The notes beneath the pieces are model-generated. The model was not told where the DNA came from. It saw only the letters and a program-made list of their open reading frames with translations, and made no database searches. Position numbers and translations under genes: made by a program. Positions 15,135 to 23,331 of a DNA stretch of 32,333 nt are shown piece by piece (position 1 is the first letter of the stretch; every line of letters begins with the position of its first letter). The DNA is from Lentimicrobiaceae bacterium (GTDB lineage: Bacteria > Bacteroidota > Bacteroidia > Bacteroidales > F082), in contig SUWV01000029.1 of assembly GCA_015061315.1 (NCBI GenBank), forward strand, positions 1-32,333, in the 5' to 3' direction.

Positions 15135-16217
15135 ATGAAAAAGGTATTACTCTTTGTCTGCTTTTGCTTAACATTAAATTATATCAGCGCGCAAAACGAA
15201 ATGTGGATCTATAAATCCAATGGTACAGTTGTGAAATATAACACATCTGAAATTGATAGCATAAAGTTTATGCCTTCACAAGAACCTGAAGACAATGTAA
15301 TAAACATCTCTGCTAATTGTCTGATAGGCAATTATTATGGTGAAAGTCTCGTTCCTGGCTTAGGACATTATTGGATTATTTTAACAGAAGATGGGTTCGC
15401 AGATGGCGCCACAGTGCCCAATTCAGAATTCTTCCGTATCGACCTGCTTGGACCTTTAGCCGATGATGAAGAAAATATAAAAATTCCTAATGGACATTAC
15501 TACTACGATCCATACGGAGGTTGGCATGAATTTACGGTACTCAACATAGGAAATACTGATTATCTTTACGTCGATGAAGATGGTGAGGCTTGGATTACTA
15601 CTCTTACATACGCAGAATTAGGTGTTGACAACAACATCATAACACTAACTGCAATTGTTGATGATAAAGAATATCATGTCACTTTCGAGGGCGATTACAA
15701 TATCACTGCTAATATTATCCCTGAAACTATTTCGACATTGACTTCCGACCATGAAATAGATTTAAGCAATTGCAGCGGAACAGTAAGTTGTTATGGTGAC
15801 TATTGGAATTGCGGATATTGTAATTGGTCGATAGAATTTGTTTGTAATGACGGATTAAAAAACGGAACTTATTTTGTCTTGGATTTCTTGACAGATAGCA
15901 ACATAAACGGAGTGTCGGGATTTGAAGGCACTTATCGTTCATCGGGATTTTCTGAGGAGGACCCTACAAAACCAGCCTTCGATTCTTATACTTTTGTCCC
16001 GGGTATGCGCGTCAGTGACGACGGCGTACACATGATGGGGTCTCTTTTGATAGAATATACCAATGGTGTCGGAGTCAACCAAGCTCCTATCTACGGAGGT
16101 GAATTTACTGTCAAAGATAATGGCGATGGAACTCATACCATCACTCTCAATGCAACAGACGACATAGATCCAGCAAATAAAATCACACTGAACTGGACTG
16201 GAACTCTGAAACATTAA
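15135..16217 (+). CDS. Secreted protein of unknown function, two-domain
   Basis: I do not recognise a named family. The start is set at the ATG at 15135, which gives the signal peptide MKKVLLFVCFCLTLNYISAQ; an in-frame TTG at 15087 lies inside the tRNA terminator and is unlikely. The mature protein (about 340 residues) begins MWIYKSNGTVVKYNTSEIDSIKF with slight variation from a short opening motif seen in many secreted Bacteroidales proteins. Two halves follow, each opening with a similar block (ANCLIGNYYG...YWIILTEDGF and NCSGTVSCYGDYW...WSIEFVCNDG), with strand-rich, aspartate- and glycine-rich sequence after each. This suggests an internal duplication of a beta-sandwich domain. There is no lipobox and no type IX sorting domain. 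It probably resides in the periplasm or envelope. No promoter was identified. Confidence 0.7.
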   Translation: MKKVLLFVCFCLTLNYISAQNEMWIYKSNGTVVKYNTSEIDSIKFMPSQEPEDNVINISANCLIGNYYGESLVPGLGHYWIILTEDGFADGATVPNSEFFRIDLLGPLADDEENIKIPNGHYYYDPYGGWHEFTVLNIGNTDYLYVDEDGEAWITTLTYAELGVDNNIITLTAIVDDKEYHVTFEGDYNITANIIPETISTLTSDHEIDLSNCSGTVSCYGDYWNCGYCNWSIEFVCNDGLKNGTYFVLDFLTDSNINGVSGFEGTYRSSGFSEEDPTKPAFDSYTFVPGMRVSDDGVHMMGSLLIEYTNGVGVNQAPIYGGEFTVKDNGDGTHTITLNATDDIDPANKITLNWTGTLKH

Positions 16218-16233
16218 GTCTCTGTAAAGATTT

Positions 16234-16809
16234 TTATTGGGAAATATTTTCTTTTCTTTGAATTATAATATCGTAGATTCTACTTATTATAAATCCTACT
16301 AACATGCCGACGATGGCTCCGACAACGACGTCTCCTGGATAATGTACGCCCATATAAATCCTGCTGTAAGCTACTAAACTTGCCCAGATAAACATCACCC
16401 ATGCGATTTTCTTGTAGTATCTTTTCAATATATGTGTGATGAAGACAGCGAGCGCAAAAGTGTTGCAGGCATGTGATGAGATAAATCCGTAAGCTCCGCC
16501 ACAGTGTCCGTTGGGAAGATAAACCAAATCTTTGATTGCCTCGTTATGACATGGTCGAGGACGCTCGAAGATGGGTTTGAAGATGCCTGATGAAATCTGA
16601 TCGGAACATACTATCAATAAAACAACACCTATTAATATTAATATACTCTGCCGTTTATATTTCTTTATCACCAAAAATAATAAGACTAAATAAAAAGGAG
16701 CCCATGTTATCTTACCTGAGATGAATGTCATGACAGGGTCGAGCCAATCGACATGAAGCCCGTTGAGAAATAAAAATAATTCGGTGTCGAGATTTGTGAT
16801 GAAGTTCAT
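16234..16809 (-). CDS. PAP2-family membrane phosphatase
   Basis: The 191-residue integral membrane protein belongs to the type 2 phosphatidic acid phosphatase superfamily. The three motifs are KPIFERPRP, SSHACNTFALAV (with SSHA in place of the usual PSGH) and SRIYMGVHYPGDVVVG. His, Arg and Asp positions needed for catalysis are present. Five or six hydrophobic segments place it in the inner membrane with the active site facing the periplasm. Likely substrates are undecaprenyl diphosphate, phosphatidylglycerol phosphate or lipid A phosphate; the sequence does not decide. It lies downstream of the TonB-C-like gene on the same strand. Confidence 0.88.
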   Translation of the reverse strand: MNFITNLDTELFLFLNGLHVDWLDPVMTFISGKITWAPFYLVLLFLVIKKYKRQSILILIGVVLLIVCSDQISSGIFKPIFERPRPCHNEAIKDLVYLPNGHCGGAYGFISSHACNTFALAVFITHILKRYYKKIAWVMFIWASLVAYSRIYMGVHYPGDVVVGAIVGMLVGFIISRIYDIIIQRKENISQ

Positions 16810-16817
16810 TTTTTTAA

Positions 16818-16891
16818 GTCTACGGTCTACAGTCTACAGACCTTGGGTTAATTTTTCAGATTTTCAGATTTTCAATTTTTCAGATTCTCAA
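16818..16891. repeat. 7-bp and 8-bp arrays over a gene end
   Basis: GTCTACG and two GTCTACA heptamers (16818-16838) are followed by five octamers at 16852-16891 (TTTTTCAG, ATTTTCAG, ATTTTCAA, TTTTTCAG, ATTCTCAA). The octamers cover the stop codon at 16872-16874 and encode the last residues of the minus-strand TonB-C-like protein. Confidence 0.75.
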
Positions 16892-17597
16892 TGAGTTTGT
16901 TTCTTTCTTCGATATAAGATTCGTTATAAGGATTTCTTCTTATCAGTTCCTCGATAGCTTTCAAGGCTTTCTTAGGTTTCTTGTTTTTATATTTCTCAAA
17001 CTCTTCATGGAAGTGGCTGTCGTCTTTGCAAGGACAGCCTAACTCTTCGTCATAATTGGTGATGAAACCTATGGCTTCTGTTTCAAGACCTTCTATTGTA
17101 AAAAGTATTGGTATCTCGAAATATTCGTAGTCGCTGTTTTGACATTCGTTCCAATTGCCTTTTGTCATGAGGAAGAATTTTTGCAGCTGTGAGTTGATAT
17201 AATCGTTGAGCGGGTTGATGATATTAAACTCGCCGAGTGTGCCATCACATTCTACGGTGAACTGCATTATTGTCGTGCCTATGGTGCAGCTCTCTCTCGA
17301 TATTTTGTTATAATCGACATTAAGGAAGAAGTCGCGTTCAAAGGCGCCGCTGCCTCCTTTATATCTATAGTCGAGCATCGTCTTGATGATACGGTTGTTT
17401 TCCTTCAAGAGACTCTGTACATCGACACTTGACTCTTGGCTCTTGGCTGTTAGGCTATAAGCCATGAGGAGAATGCATGCACAGACGCTGGCAATGACAT
17501 TGACACTGACTTTATGACTCTGCGTTTCTGCCCCTCTGCGTCCATACTTGTAGACTTGTAGACTTGTTGTCTTGTTGTCTCGTAGACTTACACTCAT
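16872..17597 (-). CDS. TonB-C-like domain protein with array-derived N-terminus
   Basis: The chosen start at 17597 overlaps the Obg stop codon as ATGA, suggesting coupled translation, and gives 241 residues. The first 15 codons after it ([14 protein letters not shown] and neighbours) are simply the translation of an intergenic octamer array. A hydrophobic segment follows ([20 protein letters not shown]) that looks like a signal peptide or anchor. The middle part, [20 protein letters not shown], then [14 protein letters not shown] and IPILFTIEG, has the pattern of a TonB C-terminal domain, as found in many Bacteroidota envelope proteins. The C-terminus is helical and charged. A later start at an alternative codon near the hydrophobic segment is possible. 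The last residues and stop codon also lie in an array. Confidence 0.6.
   Translation of the reverse strand: MSVSLRDNKTTSLQVYKYGRRGAETQSHKVSVNVIASVCACILLMAYSLTAKSQESSVDVQSLLKENNRIIKTMLDYRYKGGSGAFERDFFLNVDYNKISRESCTIGTTIMQFTVECDGTLGEFNIINPLNDYINSQLQKFFLMTKGNWNECQNSDYEYFEIPILFTIEGLETEAIGFITNYDEELGCPCKDDSHFHEEFEKYKNKKPKKALKAIEELIRRNPYNESYIEERNKLIENLKN
17547..17586. repeat. 8-bp array that encodes protein N-terminus
   Basis: CTTGTAGA twice, CTTGTTGT twice and CTCGTAGA form five octamers in register. Read on the minus strand they are WCWAYRAG units and code for residues directly after the start of the TonB-C-like protein. Beyond 17547, GCAGAG-type words continue the low-complexity tract. Confidence 0.75.
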
Positions 17598-18592
17598 TCC
17601 TCTTCTGTAGTTAAACTTAACCATATCAAGTCTTTCAGTTCTTTGATGCCTTCGCCCAATGCCGAGCTGATGAAGATATGAGGTATTTTCTTAGGCAGAT
17701 GTTTCTTGATGTCTTTTCTTTGTTGCTCGTCGATGAGGTCGTTTTTACTTATCGCGAGAATACGTTTCTTATCTAAAAGCTCTGGGTTATATTTCTTCAG
17801 CTCGTTAAGGAGTATGTCGTAAGTCTCTTTCACGTTTTCGCTATCGGCTGCCACCATGAAGAGCAGTATTGAGTTTCTTTCAATATGACGTAAGAAACGC
17901 AGTCCGAGGCCTTTGCCTTCTGAGGCTCCTTCTATGATTCCAGGGATGTCGGCCATGATGAACGACTTCATGTCGTAGTAAGGCACTATTCCGAGGTTAG
18001 GTGTCAATGTGGTGAAAGGATAGTCGGCTATCTCAGGTTTTGCTGCCGACACCACCGACAGCAATGTCGATTTACCGGCGTTAGGGAATCCTACGAGACC
18101 TACGTCGGCGAGGAGTTTCAGTTCTATTATTATCCAGCTTTCTTGTGAAGGCTCGCCTGGCTGTGAGAACTTAGGTGCTTGCATGGTGGCGGTTTTAAAG
18201 AAGGCGTTGCCTTTGCCGCCTCGACCGCCTTTCATCAAGACGATCTCCTGTTTGTCTTCTGTTATCTCGCCGAGACATTCGCGGGTCTCAGCGTCGTAAG
18301 CTACAGCGCCGAGAGGCACGTCGATATATATGTTCTTTCCGTTGGCGCCTGTGCGTAAGGCATCGCCGCCGTTGCCGCCGTCTTCAGCGAAGAGATGCTT
18401 GGTGTAGCGAAGGTGTAATAATGTCCATAGCTGAGCATTGCCTCTCATGATGACATCGCCGCCTTTACCACCGTCGCCGCCGTCGGGACCGCCTTTAGGT
18501 ACATACTTGGCACGATGAAAGTGCATGGAGCCGCCTCCGCCCTTACCGGAACGGCAGAATATCTTTACGTAATCGACGAAATTTGATGCCAT
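17594..18592 (-). CDS. obg: Obg/CgtA GTPase
   Basis: Obg is an essential GTPase that acts in late 50S ribosome assembly and stress control. The 332-residue protein has the glycine-rich Obg domain (1-158, with [14 protein letters not shown] and KGGRGGKGN) and a GTPase domain. G1 is GFPNAGKS at 168-175, the G2 region is PFTTLTPN, G3 is DIPG at 215-218 and G4 is SKND at 282-285. The C-terminal OCT domain of some Gram-positive Obg proteins is absent, as is usual here. Adenylate kinase, often its neighbour in Bacteroidota, is not upstream. The stop codon overlaps the next gene by ATGA. Confidence 0.96.
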   Translation of the reverse strand: MASNFVDYVKIFCRSGKGGGGSMHFHRAKYVPKGGPDGGDGGKGGDVIMRGNAQLWTLLHLRYTKHLFAEDGGNGGDALRTGANGKNIYIDVPLGAVAYDAETRECLGEITEDKQEIVLMKGGRGGKGNAFFKTATMQAPKFSQPGEPSQESWIIIELKLLADVGLVGFPNAGKSTLLSVVSAAKPEIADYPFTTLTPNLGIVPYYDMKSFIMADIPGIIEGASEGKGLGLRFLRHIERNSILLFMVAADSENVKETYDILLNELKKYNPELLDKKRILAISKNDLIDEQQRKDIKKHLPKKIPHIFISSALGEGIKELKDLIWLSLTTEEE

Positions 18593-18599
18593 AACTTTA

Positions 18600-18650
18600 T
18601 TTTAATTTACAATTAACAGTTTACAATTAACAATTTAAAATTAACAATTT
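18600..18650. repeat. AATTAACA-type array upstream of obg
   Basis: Repeated TTTACAATTAACAG and AATTAACAATTTAA words form a 7-8-bp-period low-complexity tract directly before the obg ATG on the minus strand. No -7 box is evident in the gap, so obg may depend on transcription from the PBP1A side or on an unrecognised promoter. Confidence 0.5.
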
Positions 18651-18659
18651 ATTTTTTTA

Positions 18660-18843
18660 TTGAGGAGACGTGCCAATTACATCTCTTTAATTTTTCATCG
18701 GTGTAATATGTCACGTCTCTACATTCTTAATTTTTCATTCTTAATTCTTAATTAATGAGCCGCACCAATTACATCTCTTTCATTTTCATCAGTGTAATAT
18801 GTCACGTCTCTACATTCTTAATTCTCCATTCTTAATTCTTAAT
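18660..18843. repeat. Tandem 92-bp duplication with hairpin cores
   Basis: Two nearly identical copies (about 18660-18751 and 18752-18843) carry CCAATTACATCTCTTT, a GTGTAATATGTCACGTCTCTAC core and ATTCTTAATT tails. In the first, GAGACGTG (18665-18672) pairs with CACGTCTC (18712-18719), and ATTACA with TGTAAT inside. The left GAGACGTG is degraded to GAGCCGCA in the second. They follow the PBP1A stop codon on the minus strand. Confidence 0.8.
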
Positions 18844-18845
18844 TA

Positions 18846-21125
18846 TCAAAACTCTTCTTCTTCGCTGACGACTTGGTTTTTCTGACTTTGTTCTTGTTCG
18901 TAGAGCTCGCAGTCGAACTCCAATGCCACGTCGCTGAGTGGTTTTTGGAAGTCGCCCTTGCTGATGTTGAGCGTGCTGTCGGCATATACTTTCTGCATAT
19001 AGAGCGCCCATACCGGCAATGCCATGTTAGAGCCTTGACCTAATCCTATCGTTCTGAAGTGCACTGCTCTGTCTTCAGCACCTGTCCACACTCCTGTTGT
19101 GAGGTCTGGTGTGATACCCATGAACCAGCCGTCGCTTTGATTTTGTGTCGTACCGGTCTTGCCTGCTATAGGGTTTCTCAATCCGTATTTATATTTCAGT
19201 CTCACTCCTGTTCCGCTTTGTACCACGCCTTTCATGAGTTCTATCATCTTATATGCCGTCACCTCATCCATAGCTTCTATATGTTCGTTATCGAAGTATT
19301 CTATCACGTTGCCGTTTTTATCTTCTATCTTGGTGATGAAGCTTGGCTTGACGTAGACTCCTTGGTTTGCGAAGGTGTTCATTGCGCCTACCATCTCATA
19401 TAAGGAGATGTCGCATACGCCGAGGCATATAGAAGGCACGGCAGGTATGTCGGAGGTGACGCCCATTCGGCGAGCCATTTCTATCACAGCTTCCGGACCG
19501 AAGCGTTTCATGAGATATGTCGATATTCTGTTGTTGGAGTGAGCCAGAGCCCATTTCAATGTCACTTCCTCGCCGAACTTAGCTTTGCCAGCGTCTCTTG
19601 GTTCCCAGAACTTGCCGTCGGGCATCTCGATGCTATAGCTGATGTTAGGCACTGTGGTGCATGGTGTGTATTCGCCTTCCTGCATCGCTAAGGTGTAGAG
19701 GAACGGCTTGAAGGTAGAACCCACCTGGCGGCGAGCCTGCGTCACATGGTCGTATTTGAAGTATTTATAGTCGATGCCGCCAACGTATGCCTTCACATGT
19801 CCTGTGTGCGATTCCACCGACATCAAAGACGATTGTAAGAACGACTTATAATATCGCATCGAGTCCATAGGCGTCATGACGGTGTCGATAGGTCCTTGCC
19901 ACGAGAAGACTGTCATCTCCGCAGGGGTGTTGAAATTCTCTTTGATAGAATCCATGCTGATGCCGGCATTTCTTAACTTACGATAGCGCTCCGAACGTTT
20001 CATCGCGAGCTCCATCAGACTTTCAATCTCTTCTTCTTCAAGAGAGAATGGAGCGTTGGTATATCCTTTCCAGTGTCTGTCGAAAGCTGGCTGAAGGTCT
20101 AAAGAGAGGTGTTCTCTCACTGCTTCTTCTGCATATCGCTGCATCCTCGAGTCGATGGTGGTATATATCTTCAAGCCATCTTTATAGATGTTATACGGAG
20201 TGCCGTCGGGCTTGGTCTTCGTCTTAGCCCATTCGCTCAAGGTCTGTCTGAGATATTCTCTGAGATATGTGGCTTGTCCTGTGTTATGATCCAAGACGCC
20301 GAAGTTAGACATGTCGATAGGTATCTGTGAGATAGAGTCGCATTCTTCTTGTGTGATGAAACCGTATGTAGCCATCTGACTGATGACTAAGTTACGACGT
20401 TGTAAAGCTCTCTCAGGATTTCTTATCGGACTGAAACGTGATGGTGCATTGACGACGCCTGCCATGAGAGCGGCTTGTTCTATGTTGAGATCCTTAGGCT
20501 CTAAGTTGAAGAATGTCTCGGAAGCTTTCTTGATGCCGTAGGCGTTATGTCCGTAGAACACAGTGTTGAGATACATGGCTATGATCTCATCTTTGGAATA
20601 ATTGTATTCCAACTTAGTCGCTGTCACCCATTCTTGGAACTTACGTATGACGAGCTGCGGTGTGCTGAGGTTCTCGCCACGAGGGAAGAGGTTCTTTGCG
20701 AGCTGTTGTGTCAAGGTGCTGCCTCCTCCTTTGTCGTCGCCTGTCACAATGCCGAATATCACACGTAACAAAGCTCTCTGGTCGATGCCCGAATGTTCGT
20801 AGAATCTGATGTCTTCAATAGCAAGTAAGGCTTCTACTAAATGTGGCGACAACTCACTGTAACTTACATTGGAACGGTTCTCAATATAATATGTTCCAAG
20901 TATCTTGCCGTCGGCAGATATGATCTCTGATGCCAAGTTGGTCGATGGGTTCTCTAACTCCTCGAAAGTAGGCATGTCGCCAAACCATTCGTGGTTGATG
21001 CCGTAAAACAATCCGAATCCGCATGTAAGCCCGATGGCGAATAACGACCATAACACTACGAGATACCAACGGATACCTTGCTTGGCTTTTACTGTCTTTT
21101 TTGTTTTCTTGTTTCTTTCTGCCAT
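18846..21125 (-). CDS. Penicillin-binding protein 1A (bifunctional)
   Basis: This class A penicillin-binding protein makes and cross-links peptidoglycan. I use the ATG at 21125 (759 residues, MAERNKKTKK); an in-frame codon at 21158 would add an unlikely N-terminus. A lysine-rich cytoplasmic tail precedes one membrane anchor (about 18-42). The glycosyltransferase family 51 domain has EDIRFYEHSG with Glu104 and GGGSTLTQQLAKN near 133. The transpeptidase domain has SxxK as Ser470-Thr-Phe-Lys473, SNN in AHSNNRIS and KTGT in AGKTGTTQN. The C-terminal tail is acidic. It follows gldH by 60 nt on the same strand, probably in one operon with ricT and gldH. Confidence 0.95.
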   Translation of the reverse strand: MAERNKKTKKTVKAKQGIRWYLVVLWSLFAIGLTCGFGLFYGINHEWFGDMPTFEELENPSTNLASEIISADGKILGTYYIENRSNVSYSELSPHLVEALLAIEDIRFYEHSGIDQRALLRVIFGIVTGDDKGGGSTLTQQLAKNLFPRGENLSTPQLVIRKFQEWVTATKLEYNYSKDEIIAMYLNTVFYGHNAYGIKKASETFFNLEPKDLNIEQAALMAGVVNAPSRFSPIRNPERALQRRNLVISQMATYGFITQEECDSISQIPIDMSNFGVLDHNTGQATYLREYLRQTLSEWAKTKTKPDGTPYNIYKDGLKIYTTIDSRMQRYAEEAVREHLSLDLQPAFDRHWKGYTNAPFSLEEEEIESLMELAMKRSERYRKLRNAGISMDSIKENFNTPAEMTVFSWQGPIDTVMTPMDSMRYYKSFLQSSLMSVESHTGHVKAYVGGIDYKYFKYDHVTQARRQVGSTFKPFLYTLAMQEGEYTPCTTVPNISYSIEMPDGKFWEPRDAGKAKFGEEVTLKWALAHSNNRISTYLMKRFGPEAVIEMARRMGVTSDIPAVPSICLGVCDISLYEMVGAMNTFANQGVYVKPSFITKIEDKNGNVIEYFDNEHIEAMDEVTAYKMIELMKGVVQSGTGVRLKYKYGLRNPIAGKTGTTQNQSDGWFMGITPDLTTGVWTGAEDRAVHFRTIGLGQGSNMALPVWALYMQKVYADSTLNISKGDFQKPLSDVALEFDCELYEQEQSQKNQVVSEEEEF

Positions 21126-21185
21126 TGTTATTAGTTTTAATCGATATGGCGTTGCCATACGCTGTATATGTATAAGCCTTTCAGG

Positions 21186-21665
21186 CTATTCGGTATATCT
21201 CTTCTCGAACCTTAGTCCGATGTCGGTGATGCCATTGAGCACTGGCTCGCGCATGGCTTGTTCTATCTCGAAACGATATTCACCCTTTAACGGGAAATGT
21301 AAATCGTTATTTAATAATATCTGGTTGCTTCTCATGCTGCCACTGCCTTTGCCTGTCCAGCGACCGTCGGGATATGCTAACACCAACTCTATAGTGTCGT
21401 GTGTCTTAGCTCCGTCGGGAAAGGTGGTGTGCAGAAACATATAGAAGTTACTGTATTTGTAATTCTCCAAATGTCGCAGGTTGAGGTAGAAGTTGTATGC
21501 GGTAAGCGTGTCTTCAATGCTGACATCGAAATAGGGAAGCTCCTGATTGTTCCATGACGAGTTGGCTATTATCATGCTCTCATCATAAACTACCTTATCG
21601 TTGCTACATGATAAAAACATAGCAATCAATGATAACAATCCTATTCTTTTTAATGTCTTTATCAT
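21186..21665 (-). CDS. gldH: GldH-like gliding motility lipoprotein
   Basis: GldH is an envelope lipoprotein first found in Flavobacterium gliding mutants and widespread in Bacteroidota, including non-gliders. The protein begins MIKTLKRIGLLSLIAMFLSC with lipidated Cys20. I prefer the ATG at 21665 over the GTG one codon upstream that overlaps the ricT stop codon. The family blocks SSWNNQELPYFDVSIEDTL, the NFYLNLRH stretch and GRWTGKGSGSMRSNQILLN are clear, and the 159-residue length fits. The order ricT-gldH-PBP1A is commonly kept in Bacteroidales, which supports the call. The biochemical role is unknown. Confidence 0.9.
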   Translation of the reverse strand: MIKTLKRIGLLSLIAMFLSCSNDKVVYDESMIIANSSWNNQELPYFDVSIEDTLTAYNFYLNLRHLENYKYSNFYMFLHTTFPDGAKTHDTIELVLAYPDGRWTGKGSGSMRSNQILLNNDLHFPLKGEYRFEIEQAMREPVLNGITDIGLRFEKRYTE

Positions 21666-21667
21666 CA

Positions 21668-23113
21668 CTATTCTAATTTGCTCAAATCGACATTCTGACC
21701 TTCTTCGCCATATTCGGTGTTACGCTGTTCTTTGATGAAGGCGTAGTCTTCGAGTTGTTCTGGCAGCTTGCCTTTATTGTTCATATCGATTATCTCTTTG
21801 ACTTTCTCGGCAGGTATTGCCATCATGTTGTTTCTGTCGAATACATAAGAATACCACATCAAGCCTTTGAAGACGTCGGTCTTGCTGTAGGTGGCATCGC
21901 CTTTCTTCGTTTTAAGCATGATATGAGTGTCGGGGAACGACTTGAGAGCATCGACGTAAGTGTCATACTCATAGTTAAGACAGCATTTGAGTTTGCCACA
22001 TTGACCAGCGAGTTTCTGTGGGTTAGGGGAGAGCTGCTGTATCCTCGCCACGTTGGTAGTGACCGATTGGAAGTTGGTTATCCAAGAGCTACAGCATAAC
22101 TCGCGACCACATGAGCCAATGCCACCGAGCTTAGCCGATTCCTGACGGAAACCTATCTGACGCATCTCCACTCTGATATGAAATTCCTCTGCTAACTTCT
22201 TGATGAGCTCCCTGAAGTCGACACGACCGTCGGCAGTGTAATAGAATATAGCCTTAGTCTTGTCGCCTTGATATTCTATGTCGTTGAGTTTCATGTCAAG
22301 GTTAAGGTTCAGAGCTATCTCGCGGCTACGATATAAAGTGCGTTCTTCTAATCTCGTCGACTCTATGAACTTCTCAACATCGGCGATACGTGCCCTGCGA
22401 TATATCTTCTTTAACTCGCCGACAGGACAAGTGCTGCCTTTACGTTTTCTTTGTTTCTCGACTAAGCTGCCTACCATACAAACAATACCTATGTCGTGTC
22501 CTATGGCAGTCTCTACCGCTACAAGCTCTCCTTCGATAAGTTCTAACTCCGATGGATAGCTGTAGAAATCTTTTCTGTCGTTCTTGAAACGTACCTCAGC
22601 CACCATCAGCTCTCCTTCGTATGGAAGCTCATGATAGTCCTTAAGCCAGTTGAAACTGTCTAACTTACATTGATTATGACGTAAGACATTGCTACCTACG
22701 TTATAGCTCTCGGCTTTGATACGACAGCCTCTGTGAAAATCGGGGGTGAGTTCTTTCTTCATCGAGTCGTGAAGAGGCCAGTTGATATTGATATACACAT
22801 CATCGTTATCGTCAGGCTTGTTGAAATCTTCTTTCTCTTCATCATCGTCTTTGATGATTTTCTTCTCCACTACATGAACTTCCTCTGTTGTTTCCTTCGC
22901 CTCAGCAGTCTCTTCAGAAACATCTTCTAAAACAAGCTCGTTGTCAAATTCTGTCTCCTCAAGGCTCTCAACTATTTCATCGCCTTCAAGCTCTTCTTGA
23001 ATATTAGTCTCCTCCTTTTGGTTTATGTTCTTATTGTTATTCCACTTTCTCTTAGGATTAAATTTCTTCTTAAAATTTTGTCTGTTATTGCTTTTATTAT
23101 TATTGTCGTTCAT
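21668..23113 (-). CDS. ricT: RicT/PSP1-domain protein (YaaT family)
   Basis: This 481-residue protein carries a PSP1 C-terminal domain like Bacillus RicT (YaaT), part of a complex that aids RNase Y-dependent RNA maturation. The first 110 residues are low complexity, Asn/Lys-rich and then Glu/Asp-rich. The PSP1 core includes VAVETAIGHDIGIVCMVG, the stretch AIFYYTADGRVDFRELIKKL and EMRQIGFRQESAKLGGIG. Two cysteine clusters, GSCGRELCCSSW and CGKLKCCLNYEYDTY, are the expected Fe-S or metal ligands. It is the first gene of the ricT-gldH-PBP1A cluster, with a -7 box at 23160-23167. No RicA or RicF partner is visible. Confidence 0.92.
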   Translation of the reverse strand: MNDNNNKSNNRQNFKKKFNPKRKWNNNKNINQKEETNIQEELEGDEIVESLEETEFDNELVLEDVSEETAEAKETTEEVHVVEKKIIKDDDEEKEDFNKPDDNDDVYININWPLHDSMKKELTPDFHRGCRIKAESYNVGSNVLRHNQCKLDSFNWLKDYHELPYEGELMVAEVRFKNDRKDFYSYPSELELIEGELVAVETAIGHDIGIVCMVGSLVEKQRKRKGSTCPVGELKKIYRRARIADVEKFIESTRLEERTLYRSREIALNLNLDMKLNDIEYQGDKTKAIFYYTADGRVDFRELIKKLAEEFHIRVEMRQIGFRQESAKLGGIGSCGRELCCSSWITNFQSVTTNVARIQQLSPNPQKLAGQCGKLKCCLNYEYDTYVDALKSFPDTHIMLKTKKGDATYSKTDVFKGLMWYSYVFDRNNMMAIPAEKVKEIIDMNNKGKLPEQLEDYAFIKEQRNTEYGEEGQNVDLSKLE

Positions 23114-23159
23114 AAAATGTTAAAATATGTTGTATTATATATTGTTGTGCTTAATCCTG

Positions 23160-23167
23160 CAAAGATA
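23160..23167 (-). promoter_or_regulatory. -7 box for the ricT cluster
   Basis: The minus strand reads TATCTTTG about 47 bp before the ricT ATG. The upstream -33 region lies in a GTCTACA-type heptamer array and has no clear TTTG. Confidence 0.5.
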
Positions 23168-23174
23168 ATAAAAA

Positions 23175-23246
23175 GTCTACAGTCTACGGTCGGCAGTCTA
23201 CGGTTTTTTTTAAGACAACGAGACAACGAGTCAATGAGACAATAAG
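23175..23246. repeat. 7-bp and 8-bp arrays upstream of ricT
   Basis: GTCTACA, GTCTACG, GTCGGCA and GTCTACG (23175-23202) are followed by ACAACGAG, ACAACGAG, TCAATGAG and ACAATAAG (23215-23246). The two array types occur next to each other without mixing. They run directly into the hairpin element at 23246. Confidence 0.75.
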
Positions 23247-23330
23247 TAGAGACGTGACACTAATATGGTTGATAAATCTTTATACAAGAATAACGAAAAT
23301 ATGTTTAACCATATTATGGCGAGTCTCTGC
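23246..23330. repeat. Element with imperfect 25-bp terminal inverted repeats
   Basis: The left arm 23246-23270 (GTAGAGAC...TAATATGGTT) pairs with the right arm 23307-23330 (AACCATATTA...GTCTCTGC). Ten inner and seven of eight outer bases match, around a 36-nt centre. The right arm stops 1 nt before the stop codon of the minus-strand deiminase gene. The size and ends suggest a small palindromic mobile or REP-like element, which could also terminate that transcript. Confidence 0.65.
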
Positions 23331-23331
23331 G

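Noticed and set aside
17597..17624. Earlier start of the TonB-C-like gene at 17624
   Set aside because: It would overlap obg by 31 nt and add MVKFNYRRG with no resemblance to a signal; the ATGA overlap at 17597 is the more usual arrangement.
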